Source of the DNA: Leucobacter celer subsp. astrifaciens
GTDB taxonomy: Bacteria; Actinomycetota; Actinomycetes; Actinomycetales; Microbacteriaceae
DNA: 64,000 bases
Reading direction: 5' to 3'
Assembly: GCF_001273835.1 (NCBI RefSeq)
Contig: NZ_JHEI01000143.1
Coordinates: forward strand, 62,001 to 126,000
Positions within the stretch are counted from its first letter, which is position 1, and every line of letters starts with the position of its first letter. The translations under genes and the position numbers were made by a program. Positions 32,356 to 44,070 of the stretch are shown here, piece after piece. Below the pieces are notes generated by a model. The model did no database searches. It saw nothing but the letters and a program-made list of their open reading frames with translations, and was not told the origin of the DNA.

Positions 32356-34062
32356 TCATCGCGGTCCGAGCGCTCCCGAACTCGCGACGAGCTCGCGGGT
32401 GAAGGGATCCCGCGGAGCCCCGAGCACGTCCTCCGTGCCGCCCTCCTCGACGACGCGGCCGTCGCGCATGATCAGCACCCGGTCGCAGACGGTGCGCACC
32501 GCGGCGAGGTCGTGCGACACGAAGACGACCGAGAGGCCGCGCTGCTGCTGCAGCTCGCGCAACAGCTCGAGAATGCCGGCCTGAGTCGATACGTCGAGCG
32601 CTGAGACCGGCTCGTCGCACACGAGTACGTCGGGTTCGGCGGCGAGTGCGCGGGCGATCGCGACGCGCTGCCGCTGCCCGCCTGAGAGGGTGGCCGGGTG
32701 GCGGCGCAGCAGCTCCGCCCCGAGGCCCACCTGCTCGAGCAGCGATGCCGGGGTCGCGCCGGTGGCCCCGCCGGCGCGGGCCGCGCGGGCCGCTCGCCTG
32801 ATCGAGGCGCCGATGATGCGCTCCACGCGCCACCGCGGGTCGAAGGTCGCGAGCGGATCCTGCGGGATCAGGCGGATGCGGCAGTTCGGGTCTGCGAGTT
32901 CGATGCTGCCGGCGTCGGGCCGTTCGGCGCCCACGAGCAGCCGCGCGAGTGTGCTCTTCCCCGCCCCGGATTCTCCGACCACGCCGATCGCCTCGCCGCG
33001 CCGCAGCGTCAGATCGACGCCCTGCACCCCGGTCGTGCCGCCGTCCGGCGAGGCGAACCTGCGCGCCGCGCCGCGCAGTGCGAGGATCTCGGGTCCGACT
33101 GCTGCATCGCGCGGGCCGGCGGGTTTGGCGCCGCGCGGGATCGCGTCCACGAGCGCCCGTGTCGCGGCGTGCCGCGGCCGCCCCAGCACCTCCTCTGCGG
33201 TGCCGGTCTCCACGATGCGCCCCCGGTCGAGCACCGCGATGCGGTCCGCGATCCGCGCGACGCTCGCCAGGTCGTGGCTGATGAGCACGAGCGCGGTGCC
33301 CCGACCCCTCACCTCGCCGAAGAGCCGCAGCACGCGAGCAGCGGTCGTGGGGTCGAGCGCCGTGGTCGGCTCATCGGCGACCAGCAGCGCCGGTTCGTCC
33401 ACGAGCGCCGAGGCGATGAGCACGCGCTGCCGCATCCCGCCGGAGAGTTCGGCGGAGCGCTGCCGCAGTCGACGGGCCGCGTCGGGGAGCCCCGCCGCGT
33501 CCAGCGCCTCGATGACGGCCGCCCGTCGCTTTCGGCCGCGCACGCCGCGGATCGCCGGCGTCTCACCGACCTCGGCCTCGATGGTGCGCAGCGGGTCGAG
33601 CGACTGCAGCGCGTCCTGCAGCACGAGCGACACGGTCGAGCCCCGCAGCGAGCGCCACCGCCGCTGCGACGCTCTCCGCAGATCCTGTCCGGCCAGCTCG
33701 AATGCGTCGCTGCGCGCGGACCAGCGCGGATCCGCCTGCGTGAGACCCAGCAGCGTGCGGGCGAGCACCGATTTCCCCGCACCGGACTCGCCGACGATCG
33801 CGAGGCACTCGCCGCGCTCCACTCGCAGCGACACCCCCTCCAGCACCGCCCGCGCGCTCTTTCCCCTCCGCCCCGGTCCCGCGCTCACGAGGGAAACCGT
33901 CAACCCCTCGACCTCCAGCACCGCGGCGGGTGCTCCTTCAGATGCGAGGGGCGGGATGGCCGGGGGGAAAAGCCGTTCGTGGTTGGGACTGGCAGCGAGC
34001 GAAGCGAGCCGGATCGAACGGCATTCCACCCGGCCATCCCGCCCTGGTACCCCGTCACTCAT
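32356..34062 (-). CDS. Fused two-domain ABC transporter ATPase of a peptide/nickel-type importer
   Basis: 568 residues with two complete ATPase domains (DppD- and DppF-like). First: Walker A GESGAGKSV, signature LSGGMRQRV, Walker B LLVADEPT, H-loop LISHDL. Second: GESGAGKST, LSGGQRQRV, VLVCDEPVSALD, FVSHDL. The start overlaps the permease stop (ATGAGTGA). Codons about 7-38 lie on a palindromic repeat (33949-34044), giving an unusual extra segment before the first domain (SIRLASLAASPNHERLF). It powers the importer encoded by the three genes upstream. Confidence 0.92.
   Translation of the reverse strand: MSDGVPGRDGRVECRSIRLASLAASPNHERLFPPAIPPLASEGAPAAVLEVEGLTVSLVSAGPGRRGKSARAVLEGVSLRVERGECLAIVGESGAGKSVLARTLLGLTQADPRWSARSDAFELAGQDLRRASQRRWRSLRGSTVSLVLQDALQSLDPLRTIEAEVGETPAIRGVRGRKRRAAVIEALDAAGLPDAARRLRQRSAELSGGMRQRVLIASALVDEPALLVADEPTTALDPTTAARVLRLFGEVRGRGTALVLISHDLASVARIADRIAVLDRGRIVETGTAEEVLGRPRHAATRALVDAIPRGAKPAGPRDAAVGPEILALRGAARRFASPDGGTTGVQGVDLTLRRGEAIGVVGESGAGKSTLARLLVGAERPDAGSIELADPNCRIRLIPQDPLATFDPRWRVERIIGASIRRAARAARAGGATGATPASLLEQVGLGAELLRRHPATLSGGQRQRVAIARALAAEPDVLVCDEPVSALDVSTQAGILELLRELQQQRGLSVVFVSHDLAAVRTVCDRVLIMRDGRVVEEGGTEDVLGAPRDPFTRELVASSGALGPR
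33949..34044. repeat. Palindromic repeat inside the N-terminal codons of the ABC ATPase gene
   Basis: GGGCGGGATGGCCGG (33949-33963) pairs with CCGGCCATCCCGCCC (34030-34044), and inner arms AGCCGTTCG / CGAACGGC extend the stem. The loop holds AGCGAGCGAAGCGAGCC, a motif that also occurs at 35920-35942. It is translated without a stop. Confidence 0.75.
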
Positions 34063-34876
34063 GCGACACCCCTCCGATCCGTCGCCCGATCACGGTCAGC
34101 GCGGCCGCGGTCACCACGATCGCGAGGCCGGGGCACACCGTCATCCACCACGCCGTCGTCAGATACACCCGTCCGGCGTTCAGCATCGCGCCCCATTCGG
34201 GTGAGGGCGGCAGGGCGCCGAGTCCGAGGAAGCCCAGAGCCGACACCCAGACGATGGCCTGGCCGATCCCGAGCGTCGCGGCTGAGACCAGCGGCCACAG
34301 CGAGTTCGGTGCGATGTGCCGCGAGAAGACGCGCAGCGGGCCGATCCCGTCCAGGCGCGCCCACTCCACGTAGCCGCTCGACGCGATGCCGCGCACGCGA
34401 GCGCGCAGCATGCGCGCGTACCCGGGGATGGTGGCGAGGCCGATCGCGATGATCGAGGCCGCCGGCCCCGAGCCCATGACCGAGATGAAGAGCAGCGCCA
34501 TCACGAGCGTGGGCAGCGCGAACAGCACCTCGAAGACGCGGCCCAGCGAGGCGTCGAGCACTCGCGGACCCAGGCCGGCGGCGAAGCCGAGAACCGCCCC
34601 GATGCCGATACCGATGCCCGTCGCCGCGAGACCGATGCCGACCGACGCGGCCGCCCCGTGCACCACGCGCGTGTAAAGGTCGCGCCCCGACTCGTCGGTA
34701 CCGAAGGGGTGCGCGAGCGACGGGGGAGCGAACGCCTCGGCCGGGTGCACGGCCAGCGGGTCGGCCGGGGCCAGCAGCTGCGGCGCGCACACGGCGAGCA
34801 GGGCGAGGATCAGCACGGCTGCGCTCGCGGTGCCCGCCCACCCGAGCGACTGCCAGACGCGCGAGGCCGCCCTCAC
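34055..34876 (-). CDS. ABC importer permease (OppC/DppC-like)
   Basis: 273 residues, about six membrane helices. HPFGTDESGRDLYTRVVHGA is typical of OppC-type permeases, and the EAA loop SSGYVEWARLDGIGPLRVFS contacts the ATPase. Start GTG 34876 overlaps the other permease's stop (GTGA); the frame is open far upstream, but that is opposite the coupled start. Forms the membrane channel with the neighbouring OppB-like permease. Confidence 0.88.
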   Translation of the reverse strand: MRAASRVWQSLGWAGTASAAVLILALLAVCAPQLLAPADPLAVHPAEAFAPPSLAHPFGTDESGRDLYTRVVHGAAASVGIGLAATGIGIGIGAVLGFAAGLGPRVLDASLGRVFEVLFALPTLVMALLFISVMGSGPAASIIAIGLATIPGYARMLRARVRGIASSGYVEWARLDGIGPLRVFSRHIAPNSLWPLVSAATLGIGQAIVWVSALGFLGLGALPPSPEWGAMLNAGRVYLTTAWWMTVCPGLAIVVTAAALTVIGRRIGGVSHE

Positions 34877-36000
34877 GAGCCCACCACCTCGGTCGACGCG
34901 GTCTGCGCCGATGGCGTATCCGGTGCGCCGATCCCGCGCCGCAGTCGCGGATCGACGACGTGCTCGAGCAGATCGGAGAGCAGCATGATGACCACGTACA
35001 GCAGCGCGATCACGACGACCGAGCCGATCACCACCGGCACATCGCGCACCGTGGCCGCCTCGAGCAGCATGCGGCCGAGCCCCTGTCTGGCGAACAGGGC
35101 CTCCACCACCACCGCCCCGCTGAGCAGCGAGCCGTACGCCCAGCCCGAGAGTGCGATCCCCGGCAGCGCCGCGTGCCGCAGGGTGTGCCGCAGCAGCACC
35201 CGCGTCTCCGAGGCGCCGCGGGAGCGCGCCGTGGTCGAGAACGGCGCCGCGTCGGCCTCGGCCAGCGAGCCGTGCAGCACGTGCGCGAGGTAGCCGGCGA
35301 TGGGCACGGCGAGCGTGATGACGGGCAGTACCAGGCCCGCCGGTTTCGCCCCCGTGCTCGTGGCGGGCAGGATCCCGAGTCCGCTGGCGAACACCAGGAT
35401 CAGCACGGCGCCGACGAAGAACTGCGGGGTGACCGAGGCGACGGTCTCGACGCCGGAGAGGGCGGCGCGCACGACGCGACCGATCCGGCCGCGGCTCACC
35501 GCCCCGATGAGGGCGCCGACCACCGCGAGCACCCACGCGAGCAGCAGGGCGAGCGTCGCGATGAGCAGCGTCGGCGGCAGATTCGCGGCGAGCAGATCGG
35601 CGACCGGTTGCTTGCGGGCGTAGGAATCGCCGAACTGCAGCGTCGCGATGCGCCAGAGCTGCGCCAGGTACTGCACGACGAGCGGCTGCTCCAGCCCGTA
35701 GGCCTCCTTCGCCCGGGCGATGGCCTCGGGCCCGGCCTGGGAGCCGGGCCCGCCCATGATCGCTTCGAGCGGGTCGCCGGAGATCCGCAGCGCGAAGAAC
35801 ACCACCGTGGCGGTGAGCCACACCACGAGCAGCGCCGCGCCGATCCTCCCCGCGACGGCGCGCGCGATGAGCGCGCCCTTCCCGCCGGTTGAGCGAGCGC
35901 TCGTTCCGGCCTCCGTTCCGCCGGTTGAGCGAGCGAAGCGAGTCGAAACCCCATCCCTCCCGGGGGCTCCGACTCCTCGCTCCGATCCTCGCTCGACCAT
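34873..36000 (-). CDS. ABC importer permease (OppB/DppB-like)
   Basis: 375 residues, six membrane helices. The start GRIGAALLVVWLTATVVFFA, then ISGDPLEAIMG and YGLEQPLVVQYLAQLW, matches OppB-type permeases; EAA loop ETRVLLRHTLRHAALPGIAL. The first 45 residues are unusual: they are encoded by a repeat with GAGCGAGCGAAGCGAG (35918-35943) and read RFARSTGGTEAGTSARSTGG. The start at ATG 36000 lies ten bases after the binding-protein stop and lacks a clear ribosome site, so a later start is possible. Confidence 0.85.
   Translation of the reverse strand: MVERGSERGVGAPGRDGVSTRFARSTGGTEAGTSARSTGGKGALIARAVAGRIGAALLVVWLTATVVFFALRISGDPLEAIMGGPGSQAGPEAIARAKEAYGLEQPLVVQYLAQLWRIATLQFGDSYARKQPVADLLAANLPPTLLIATLALLLAWVLAVVGALIGAVSRGRIGRVVRAALSGVETVASVTPQFFVGAVLILVFASGLGILPATSTGAKPAGLVLPVITLAVPIAGYLAHVLHGSLAEADAAPFSTTARSRGASETRVLLRHTLRHAALPGIALSGWAYGSLLSGAVVVEALFARQGLGRMLLEAATVRDVPVVIGSVVVIALLYVVIMLLSDLLEHVVDPRLRRGIGAPDTPSAQTASTEVVGS
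35882..35950. repeat. Direct repeat GCCGGTTGAGCGAGCG... in the permease N-terminus
   Basis: CCGCCGGTTGAGCGAGCG occurs at about 35881-35898 and again at about 35919-35936, where it continues AAGCGAGTCGAAACC. The AGCGAGCGAAGCGAG core also forms the loop of the repeat at 33949-34044. Dispersed repeats of this type are common in GC-rich actinobacteria (from memory). Confidence 0.6.
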
Positions 36001-36010
36001 CGGGGAGAGA

Positions 36011-37675
36011 CTACTCCGTCAGCTGCGCGTTGATGAAGGTCGGCGTGGCCACCGTGCCGAGCGTCGTGACGCCCGTGGCGCCCTGCACCAGGAAGTGGTT
36101 CTGCTGGTCGTAGAGCGGCAGCACGGTGAAGCTCTCGAGGATGCGCTGCTGCGCGTCGGCGTAGAGAGCGGTGCGCTTCGCCTCGTCGAGCGTCGCGGCG
36201 GCCTCGTCGAGGATGCGGTCGAGCTCGGGATCGGACAGCTGCGCGTTGTTGGCGAAGTAACCCGACGGCGCCGGGACGATGCTGTCGGAGTGGTAGACCG
36301 TCCGCAGCACGGCCGGACCCACCTTGGTGTAGGGCGCGCTCACGGCCTCGTACTCGTGCGCGGCGAGGGCGCCGTACCAGCTGCTCAGGTCGACGGGCGT
36401 CAGCACCACGTCGAAGCCGACCGCAGCGGCGTTGGCTTGGATCTGCTCGAAGAGCGACTGCTCCGCGGCCGTCGACTGGTTGGTGCTGACGGGGAAGCGC
36501 ACGGTGAGGGTCTCGCCGTCCTTCTCTCGCACGCCGTCGGCGTTCTTCTCGGTCCAGCCGGCCTCGTCGAGCAGCTCATTCGCGGCGTCGGGATCCGTGG
36601 CGAACAGCGACTCGTCGCTCACCGCGGTGGGCTCGACGCTCGACAGCGGCGAGGAGGAGCGGGTCGCGGTGCCCTGGAAGAGCGCCTCGATGCCGGGGTC
36701 GGGGTCGGCGACGCGGATGAATGCCTCGCGCACGCGCTCGTCGTCGAAGGGCGCCTGGCCGGAGTTGAGCTCGATGCGATTGGATGCGCCGGGGCGGGGC
36801 GCATCGATGTGCTCGATGTCCGCGCCCTCGGCCGCGACGATGTCGCTGGGCAGCGGGTTGTCGATCACGTGCACCTCGCCCGAGACGAGGGCTGCGTGGC
36901 GGGTCGCGGCGTCGGGGATGAAGCGCCACTCGATGCGTTCGAGGTGCGCGGGTCCCTCGTGGTCGGCCTCGGGACCCGGGGTGCGGTAGTCGTCGTTGCG
37001 CACGAGATCGATCTTCTGCTGCGGCGTCCAGCTCTCGATGACGAAGGGGCCGGTGCCGATGGGCGCCTGGCAGTTCTCCTCCATGCCGCGCTCGATGCCG
37101 GCGGGCGACTGGATGGCGGTCCACTGCTGGCTCAGCGACTCGAGCAGTGCCGAGTCGGGCTTGGAGAGGGTGAAGCGCACGTGCGTGTCGTCGACGGGCT
37201 CGATCTCGGCGATCTTCTGCACCGCGAGATAGCCGGTGGAGGACTGGGTGTCGGGATCCTGCAGGTGCTCGATGTTCGCCTTGACGGCTTCGGCGTCGAG
37301 CGGGGTGCCGTCGGTGAAGGTCACCCCGTCCTGCAGCGTGAAGTCCCAGGTGAGCCCGTCTTCGCTCGTGCTCCACTCGCTCGCGAGCCAGGGTGTGATC
37401 GCGCCGCTCGCGTCGCGTCCCACCAGCGGCTCGAGGTACTGCGTCGAGATGAGCGCCTGGGGATAGTTGCCGCCGACGTGCGGGTCGAGGCAGGTGGGCT
37501 CGGCGTCGCCCGTGGCGTAGACGAGCGTGCCGCCCTCCTGCGCGACGCCGGATCCCGTTTCGCCCCCGCTCGTGTCGGGCGCGGAGCACGAGCTGAGCAC
37601 GAGTGCGCCGCCGGCTGCGAGCGCCAGAAGACCGAGGCCGCGGGCGGCCCTGCCGGGGGAGGAATGCTGGATCAT
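36011..37675 (-). CDS. Extracellular solute-binding lipoprotein, family 5 (peptide/nickel type)
   Basis: 554 residues. Lipoprotein signal with lipobox LSSC (residues about 28-31) after GLGLLALAAGGALVL. Then the family-5 pattern: GGTLVYATGDAEPTCLDPHVG, EPLVGRDASGAITPWLASEW, WDFTLQDGVTFTDGTPLDAEA. It catches a peptide or similar ligand and hands it to the two permeases. First gene of the importer operon. A TetR gene starts 123 bp away on the other strand, so it may control this operon. Confidence 0.92.
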   Translation of the reverse strand: MIQHSSPGRAARGLGLLALAAGGALVLSSCSAPDTSGGETGSGVAQEGGTLVYATGDAEPTCLDPHVGGNYPQALISTQYLEPLVGRDASGAITPWLASEWSTSEDGLTWDFTLQDGVTFTDGTPLDAEAVKANIEHLQDPDTQSSTGYLAVQKIAEIEPVDDTHVRFTLSKPDSALLESLSQQWTAIQSPAGIERGMEENCQAPIGTGPFVIESWTPQQKIDLVRNDDYRTPGPEADHEGPAHLERIEWRFIPDAATRHAALVSGEVHVIDNPLPSDIVAAEGADIEHIDAPRPGASNRIELNSGQAPFDDERVREAFIRVADPDPGIEALFQGTATRSSSPLSSVEPTAVSDESLFATDPDAANELLDEAGWTEKNADGVREKDGETLTVRFPVSTNQSTAAEQSLFEQIQANAAAVGFDVVLTPVDLSSWYGALAAHEYEAVSAPYTKVGPAVLRTVYHSDSIVPAPSGYFANNAQLSDPELDRILDEAAATLDEAKRTALYADAQQRILESFTVLPLYDQQNHFLVQGATGVTTLGTVATPTFINAQLTE

Positions 37676-37797
37676 GGGTGCGCTGAGCTCCTGCCATTTA
37701 TTAGATCGGGTCAAACAACGAGAGTTTACCGTATGGCGGGTGCCGCGCACGGCATCGGGATCCAGGGCCTCCTCGCGCGCGGCGGTAGGCTGGGGGA

Positions 37798-38361
37798 ATG
37801 TCCACGCCCTCCCGCGGTCGACCGCACGCCTCCTCGCGCGAGGTGCTCGCCGACGCGGCCTGCGAGCTGTTTCTGGAGCAGGGCTACGAGTCGACCTCGG
37901 TGACCGAGATCACGCGCCGAGCCGGAGTGAGCCGGTCGAGTTTCTTCAACTACTTCGCGAGTAAGTCCGAGATTCTCTGGTACGTGCTCGATCGCCGGGT
38001 CGAGACGCTGCTGGGGGCACTCGCCGACTCTGGAGTCGAGCTGGTCGACGCGCTCGAGAGCTTCGCCGAGGGCGAGACGCCCGACACCCTTGCGCTCGCG
38101 ATCGTCGACGCGCGCACCATGGGCGTGGAGGACGAGCTCGCCGCCGGGCGGGCAGCCCGGCAGGCCCGCATCGCCGAGGCGATCGCCGAACGGTTGGTGC
38201 GCGGCGGATCGGATCGGATCCGGGCCGAGATCCTCGCGGCGGGGTACGCCGCGGCGCTCGTCTCCGCCGTGTGGCGCTGGGCCGATCTCGGGGCCGGTCG
38301 CCATCGCCTCGACGAGCTGCTCGCCGAGGCGATGGGGATCGCTCGCGAGTTGCTGGGCTGA
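37798..38361 (+). CDS. TetR-family transcriptional regulator
   Basis: 187 residues. Helix-turn-helix SREVLADAACELFLEQGYES, TSVTEITRRAGVSRSSFFNY, then FASKSEILW. The remainder is the ligand-binding helical part. Divergent from the importer operon and convergent with the MFS gene (25-bp gap). The shared 120-bp upstream region contains AT-rich sequence (TTTATTAGATC), but I see no strong palindrome. Confidence 0.88.
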   Translation: MSTPSRGRPHASSREVLADAACELFLEQGYESTSVTEITRRAGVSRSSFFNYFASKSEILWYVLDRRVETLLGALADSGVELVDALESFAEGETPDTLALAIVDARTMGVEDELAAGRAARQARIAEAIAERLVRGGSDRIRAEILAAGYAAALVSAVWRWADLGAGRHRLDELLAEAMGIARELLG

Positions 38362-38385
38362 GCCGCAGGGCGGCGCGATCCAGGA

Positions 38386-39840
38386 TCAGATGGCCGTGGG
38401 GATCGACTCCCGGTCCTGGAAGGCGTGCTTGGGCACCACGAAGAGCAGGGTCGCCGCCGCGATGAGCGCGGATCCGCCGCACACCAACCAGACCGTGACG
38501 TAGCCCTCGAAGCTGCCCGCCGTGCCGCCGTCGGCCGCGCCCGTGGCGCCCTGCATCAGTGCGATGCCGAATACCGCGGACGCCACGGCGCCACCGAGCG
38601 TCTTGGTGGAGTTCGTGAGTCCGGTCGCGACGCCGGTGCGGTCGGCCGGAGCCGCGGCCGCCGCCGCGGCGGGGAGCGCCGCGACGAGCGCGCCGGATCC
38701 GAGGCCCACGACGACCATGTTGAGCACGACCTGCAGGTAGCTGTGGTGGAAGGGCAGGAACATCAGGTACCCGATGCCGATGAGCGTCGCCGCCCCGGCG
38801 AGCGTGAGTCGCGGGGTGATCAGCCGAGCGCAGCGCGGGAAGGCGAGCGCGCCGACCACCATCGCGATGAGGTAAATGCCGATGGCGAGGGACGTGACGA
38901 AGCCGCGGGTGCCGAGGCCGTAGCCGTACACTTCGGGGTCGGTGCGCATGAAGGTCGAGAGCGGGGCCTGGGCGCCGAGCACGCTCATGCCGAAGAGCCC
39001 CGCGGTGAGGAAGACCGGAGCGAGGGCCGGGGAGCGGAAGAGCCGCACGTCGATGAGCGGATCCCGGTGCCGCAACTCCCAGAGCGCGAAGGGCACCACG
39101 AGCAGCAGGCCGAGGATCACGACGCCCCAGGCGAGCGGATCGCCGACGCCGTTCAGCCGCAGCAGGCTGAGGCCTCCGGTGAAGGCGATGATGGCGAAGG
39201 AGATGAGCATGAGTCCGACGAAGTCGAGCCGGCCGCCCAGCTGCACGGGCGATTCGGTCACTCCGAAGGCGATGACGAAGTAGCAGATCGCCACGAGCAC
39301 ACCGGGCACGAGCAGCACGGGCATGAGCGGCAGCGTGTCGATGAGCTGGCCGCCCAGCAGCGCCCCGCTGATCGCACCGATCTCGAGTGCGGCGACCAGC
39401 AGCCCGGCCGCCTTCGCCGTCACCGCGGCGCGGTTCTCCTGACCCGCCGTGCGCGACCAGATCAGTGCGATCTCGAGCGGCAGCCACACGACGTAGACGC
39501 CCTGCAGGGTCCAGGCCGCGAGGAACAGCGGGAAGGTGTGGGCGAAGGGCAGTGCGAGCGTGGCGACAGCGGTGACGGCGGTGGACCAGAGCAGGATGCG
39601 CCGGTGCCCCACCATGTCGCCGAGCTTGGCGAGCGCGGGCACGACGAGCGCCGAGAGCATCAGCTGCGAGCCCTCCAGCCAGTTCACGTCGGCGTCGTTG
39701 ACCCCGAGGTGGCGCGCGATGTCGGTCAGCATCGGGGTGTAGTAGCCCTGGATGAAGCCGCTCGTGAACTCGACGAATGCCAGGAATGCGACCACGCCCG
39801 TCAGGGCTCCGAATGATCGGCGCGCCATTCGCAACCCCAT
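38386..39840 (-). CDS. MFS transporter (drug/multidrug efflux type)
   Basis: 484 residues with 12-14 membrane helices. The first cytoplasmic loop carries the MFS signature LAKLGDMVGHRRILLW. Helix 1 is GALTGVVAFLAFVEFTSG, and the C-terminal half includes GVATGLTNSTKTLGGAVASA. Length and pattern fit proton-driven exporters of the DHA2-like group. Start ATG 39840 has GTGAGGCGA upstream; ATG 39828 is an alternative. Substrate unknown. Confidence 0.85.
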   Translation of the reverse strand: MGLRMARRSFGALTGVVAFLAFVEFTSGFIQGYYTPMLTDIARHLGVNDADVNWLEGSQLMLSALVVPALAKLGDMVGHRRILLWSTAVTAVATLALPFAHTFPLFLAAWTLQGVYVVWLPLEIALIWSRTAGQENRAAVTAKAAGLLVAALEIGAISGALLGGQLIDTLPLMPVLLVPGVLVAICYFVIAFGVTESPVQLGGRLDFVGLMLISFAIIAFTGGLSLLRLNGVGDPLAWGVVILGLLLVVPFALWELRHRDPLIDVRLFRSPALAPVFLTAGLFGMSVLGAQAPLSTFMRTDPEVYGYGLGTRGFVTSLAIGIYLIAMVVGALAFPRCARLITPRLTLAGAATLIGIGYLMFLPFHHSYLQVVLNMVVVGLGSGALVAALPAAAAAAAPADRTGVATGLTNSTKTLGGAVASAVFGIALMQGATGAADGGTAGSFEGYVTVWLVCGGSALIAAATLLFVVPKHAFQDRESIPTAI

Positions 39841-39932
39841 TCGCCTCACGCGCCCGCGTCGGTGCCGGCGCTTCTGAGGTGAGCTTACAGGCATTCCGAG
39901 GCGCGGATCCTGCCCTCTTGGCGCCCGAAGTT

Positions 39933-39994
39933 CGGCTCTCACCGTTGTCTCGGACGATATCCCGCGTGTCGATCCGAAACAGCGGTGAGAGCCG
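39933..39994. terminator. Long inverted repeat downstream of the M20 peptidase gene
   Basis: CGGCTCTCACCG (39933-39944) and CGGTGAGAGCCG (39983-39994) are perfect 12-base arms. TTGT/ACAG and TCGGA/TCCGA extend the stem. It could terminate the minus-strand peptidase message or be a repeat element. Directly right of it (40002-40051) lies a GC-only array of GCGGGC/GGCGGAGG units. Confidence 0.5.
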
Positions 39995-40001
39995 AGAGAT
40001 C

Positions 40002-40051
40002 GGCGCGGGCGTGGGCGGAGGCGCGGGCGCGGGCGGAGGCGCGGGCGCGGG
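40002..40051. repeat. GC-rich short tandem array
   Basis: About 50 bp made of GCGCGGGC and GGGCGGAGGC units, with an 18-bp period in the second half. Noncoding, between the MFS and M20 genes. Confidence 0.7.
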
Positions 40052-40107
40052 ATCAGAGCGGCGGATCAGAGTCTCTGGCGCAGAGTCCTTGGATCAGCGC
40101 CCTTGGC

Positions 40108-41460
40108 TCAGAGCCCCTGGATGAGGGCGCGGTGGAACAGCTCGCCGCGCGCCAGCTCCGAGACCGCCACGCGCTCGTCGACGCCGTGGATGGTGGCGCG
40201 CAGCTCGGCGGACATCGCGAGCGGCGCGAAGCGGTAGCAGGCCGGTGCGAAGGCGTGGAAGTGGCGCGCGTCGGTGGCCGCCATCATCACGTAGGGCACC
40301 GTCTGGGCGTCCGGATGCGAGCGCCCCACGGCCTCGGCGATGAGCGCGAACTGCGTGTTGTCGGTGGAAGACTCGGGTGAGGGATCGTCGCCGTCGATCA
40401 CCTCGACCGTCACCCGCCGGTCGGCCACGCGTCGCCGGACACGGCGCGCGGCGCTCGTGACGGTCTCGCCGAGTGCGATCCGCAGGTTCACGGTCGCCTC
40501 GGCCTGCGAGGGGAGCACGTTCGCGGCGGTGCCCCCGGAGAGCATGGTGGGTGCCACGGTGGTGCGCACGAGCGCGGCCGGTTCGGCGCCGAGTCGGCTG
40601 AAGAGGCGCGCGGTCAGCCAGGGCGACGCCGCGAGCAGGCGGTACAGCAGGCGCGCCGGCCCCGTGCCGCGCTCGGCGAAGAGCTCCAGCATGCGCGTGA
40701 CGCCGGCCGGCGTGCGGGCGGGGAAGGTACTCGGCGTGAGGCGCCCGACCGCCCGCGAGATCCTGCCCACGGCCGTGAGCGACGGCGGAGCCGAGGCGTG
40801 CCCGCCGTCACCGCGCGCGCTCAGGCGCAGCGTGGCGATCCCCTTCTCGCCCACGCCCACCATCGCGGCCCGTCCGCGCACGAGGGGGAGCGGGGCGTCG
40901 ACCACGGCGCCGCCCTCGTCGAGCACGAGCCACGGGGTGATCCCGCGATCCCGGAAGCGCTCGGCGATGCTCCGCGCGGCGTCACCGAAGCTCTCCTCGT
41001 TGCCGCCGAAGGAGAGGTAGACGTCGCGGGCGGGCGCGAACCCCTCCGCGAGCAGCCCCTCGACCGCCTCGAGGATCACGAGCAGCGGCCCCTTGTCGTC
41101 GAGCGCGCCCCGGCCGAACACGTAATCCTGGGTGTCGGCGGCCTTCGCGATCCGACCCTCGAACGGCGGATAGGTCCAGGCGTCGCTCTCGTCGACCGGC
41201 ACCACGTCGAAGTGGGCCATGAGCACGGCCGGATCCAGGTCCGGATCCTCGCCGCGCCAGCGGAAGCACAGCCCGAGGTCGGTGACGCGTTCGCGCTCCA
41301 GCCGCTCGTGCACCAGCGGGTACAGCTCCTCGAGCAGCTCGACGAAGCGTTCGAAGGGCTCGTGCCCGCGCTCCGCGATCTCCGCGGAGACCGTGGGCAG
41401 CTGGATCATGCGGGAGAGCCGCTCGGCGGCTCCGGTGCCCGGTGCTGCGGTGTCGCTCAT
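40108..41460 (-). CDS. M20-family metallopeptidase
   Basis: 450 residues. Zinc ligands appear in MAHFDVVPVDE and GRGALDDKG, catalytic Glu in GGNEESFG, and a dimerisation (lid) domain lies at about 200-330 (HASAPPSLTAVGRISRAV). Members cleave dipeptides, acyl-amino acids or carnosine-like substrates; the exact one is not evident. ATG 41460 with CGGTGGGGGC upstream. A stand-alone gene. Confidence 0.88.
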   Translation of the reverse strand: MSDTAAPGTGAAERLSRMIQLPTVSAEIAERGHEPFERFVELLEELYPLVHERLERERVTDLGLCFRWRGEDPDLDPAVLMAHFDVVPVDESDAWTYPPFEGRIAKAADTQDYVFGRGALDDKGPLLVILEAVEGLLAEGFAPARDVYLSFGGNEESFGDAARSIAERFRDRGITPWLVLDEGGAVVDAPLPLVRGRAAMVGVGEKGIATLRLSARGDGGHASAPPSLTAVGRISRAVGRLTPSTFPARTPAGVTRMLELFAERGTGPARLLYRLLAASPWLTARLFSRLGAEPAALVRTTVAPTMLSGGTAANVLPSQAEATVNLRIALGETVTSAARRVRRRVADRRVTVEVIDGDDPSPESSTDNTQFALIAEAVGRSHPDAQTVPYVMMAATDARHFHAFAPACYRFAPLAMSAELRATIHGVDERVAVSELARGELFHRALIQGL

Positions 41461-41544
41461 GCCCCCACCGTATCCTGTTCGCTCGGAATCGCGATGGCGC
41501 GCGACGACCGCTGAGATGAGGCCGGGGCCGAGGCGAAACCGGGG

Positions 41545-44070
<2,526 letters not shown>

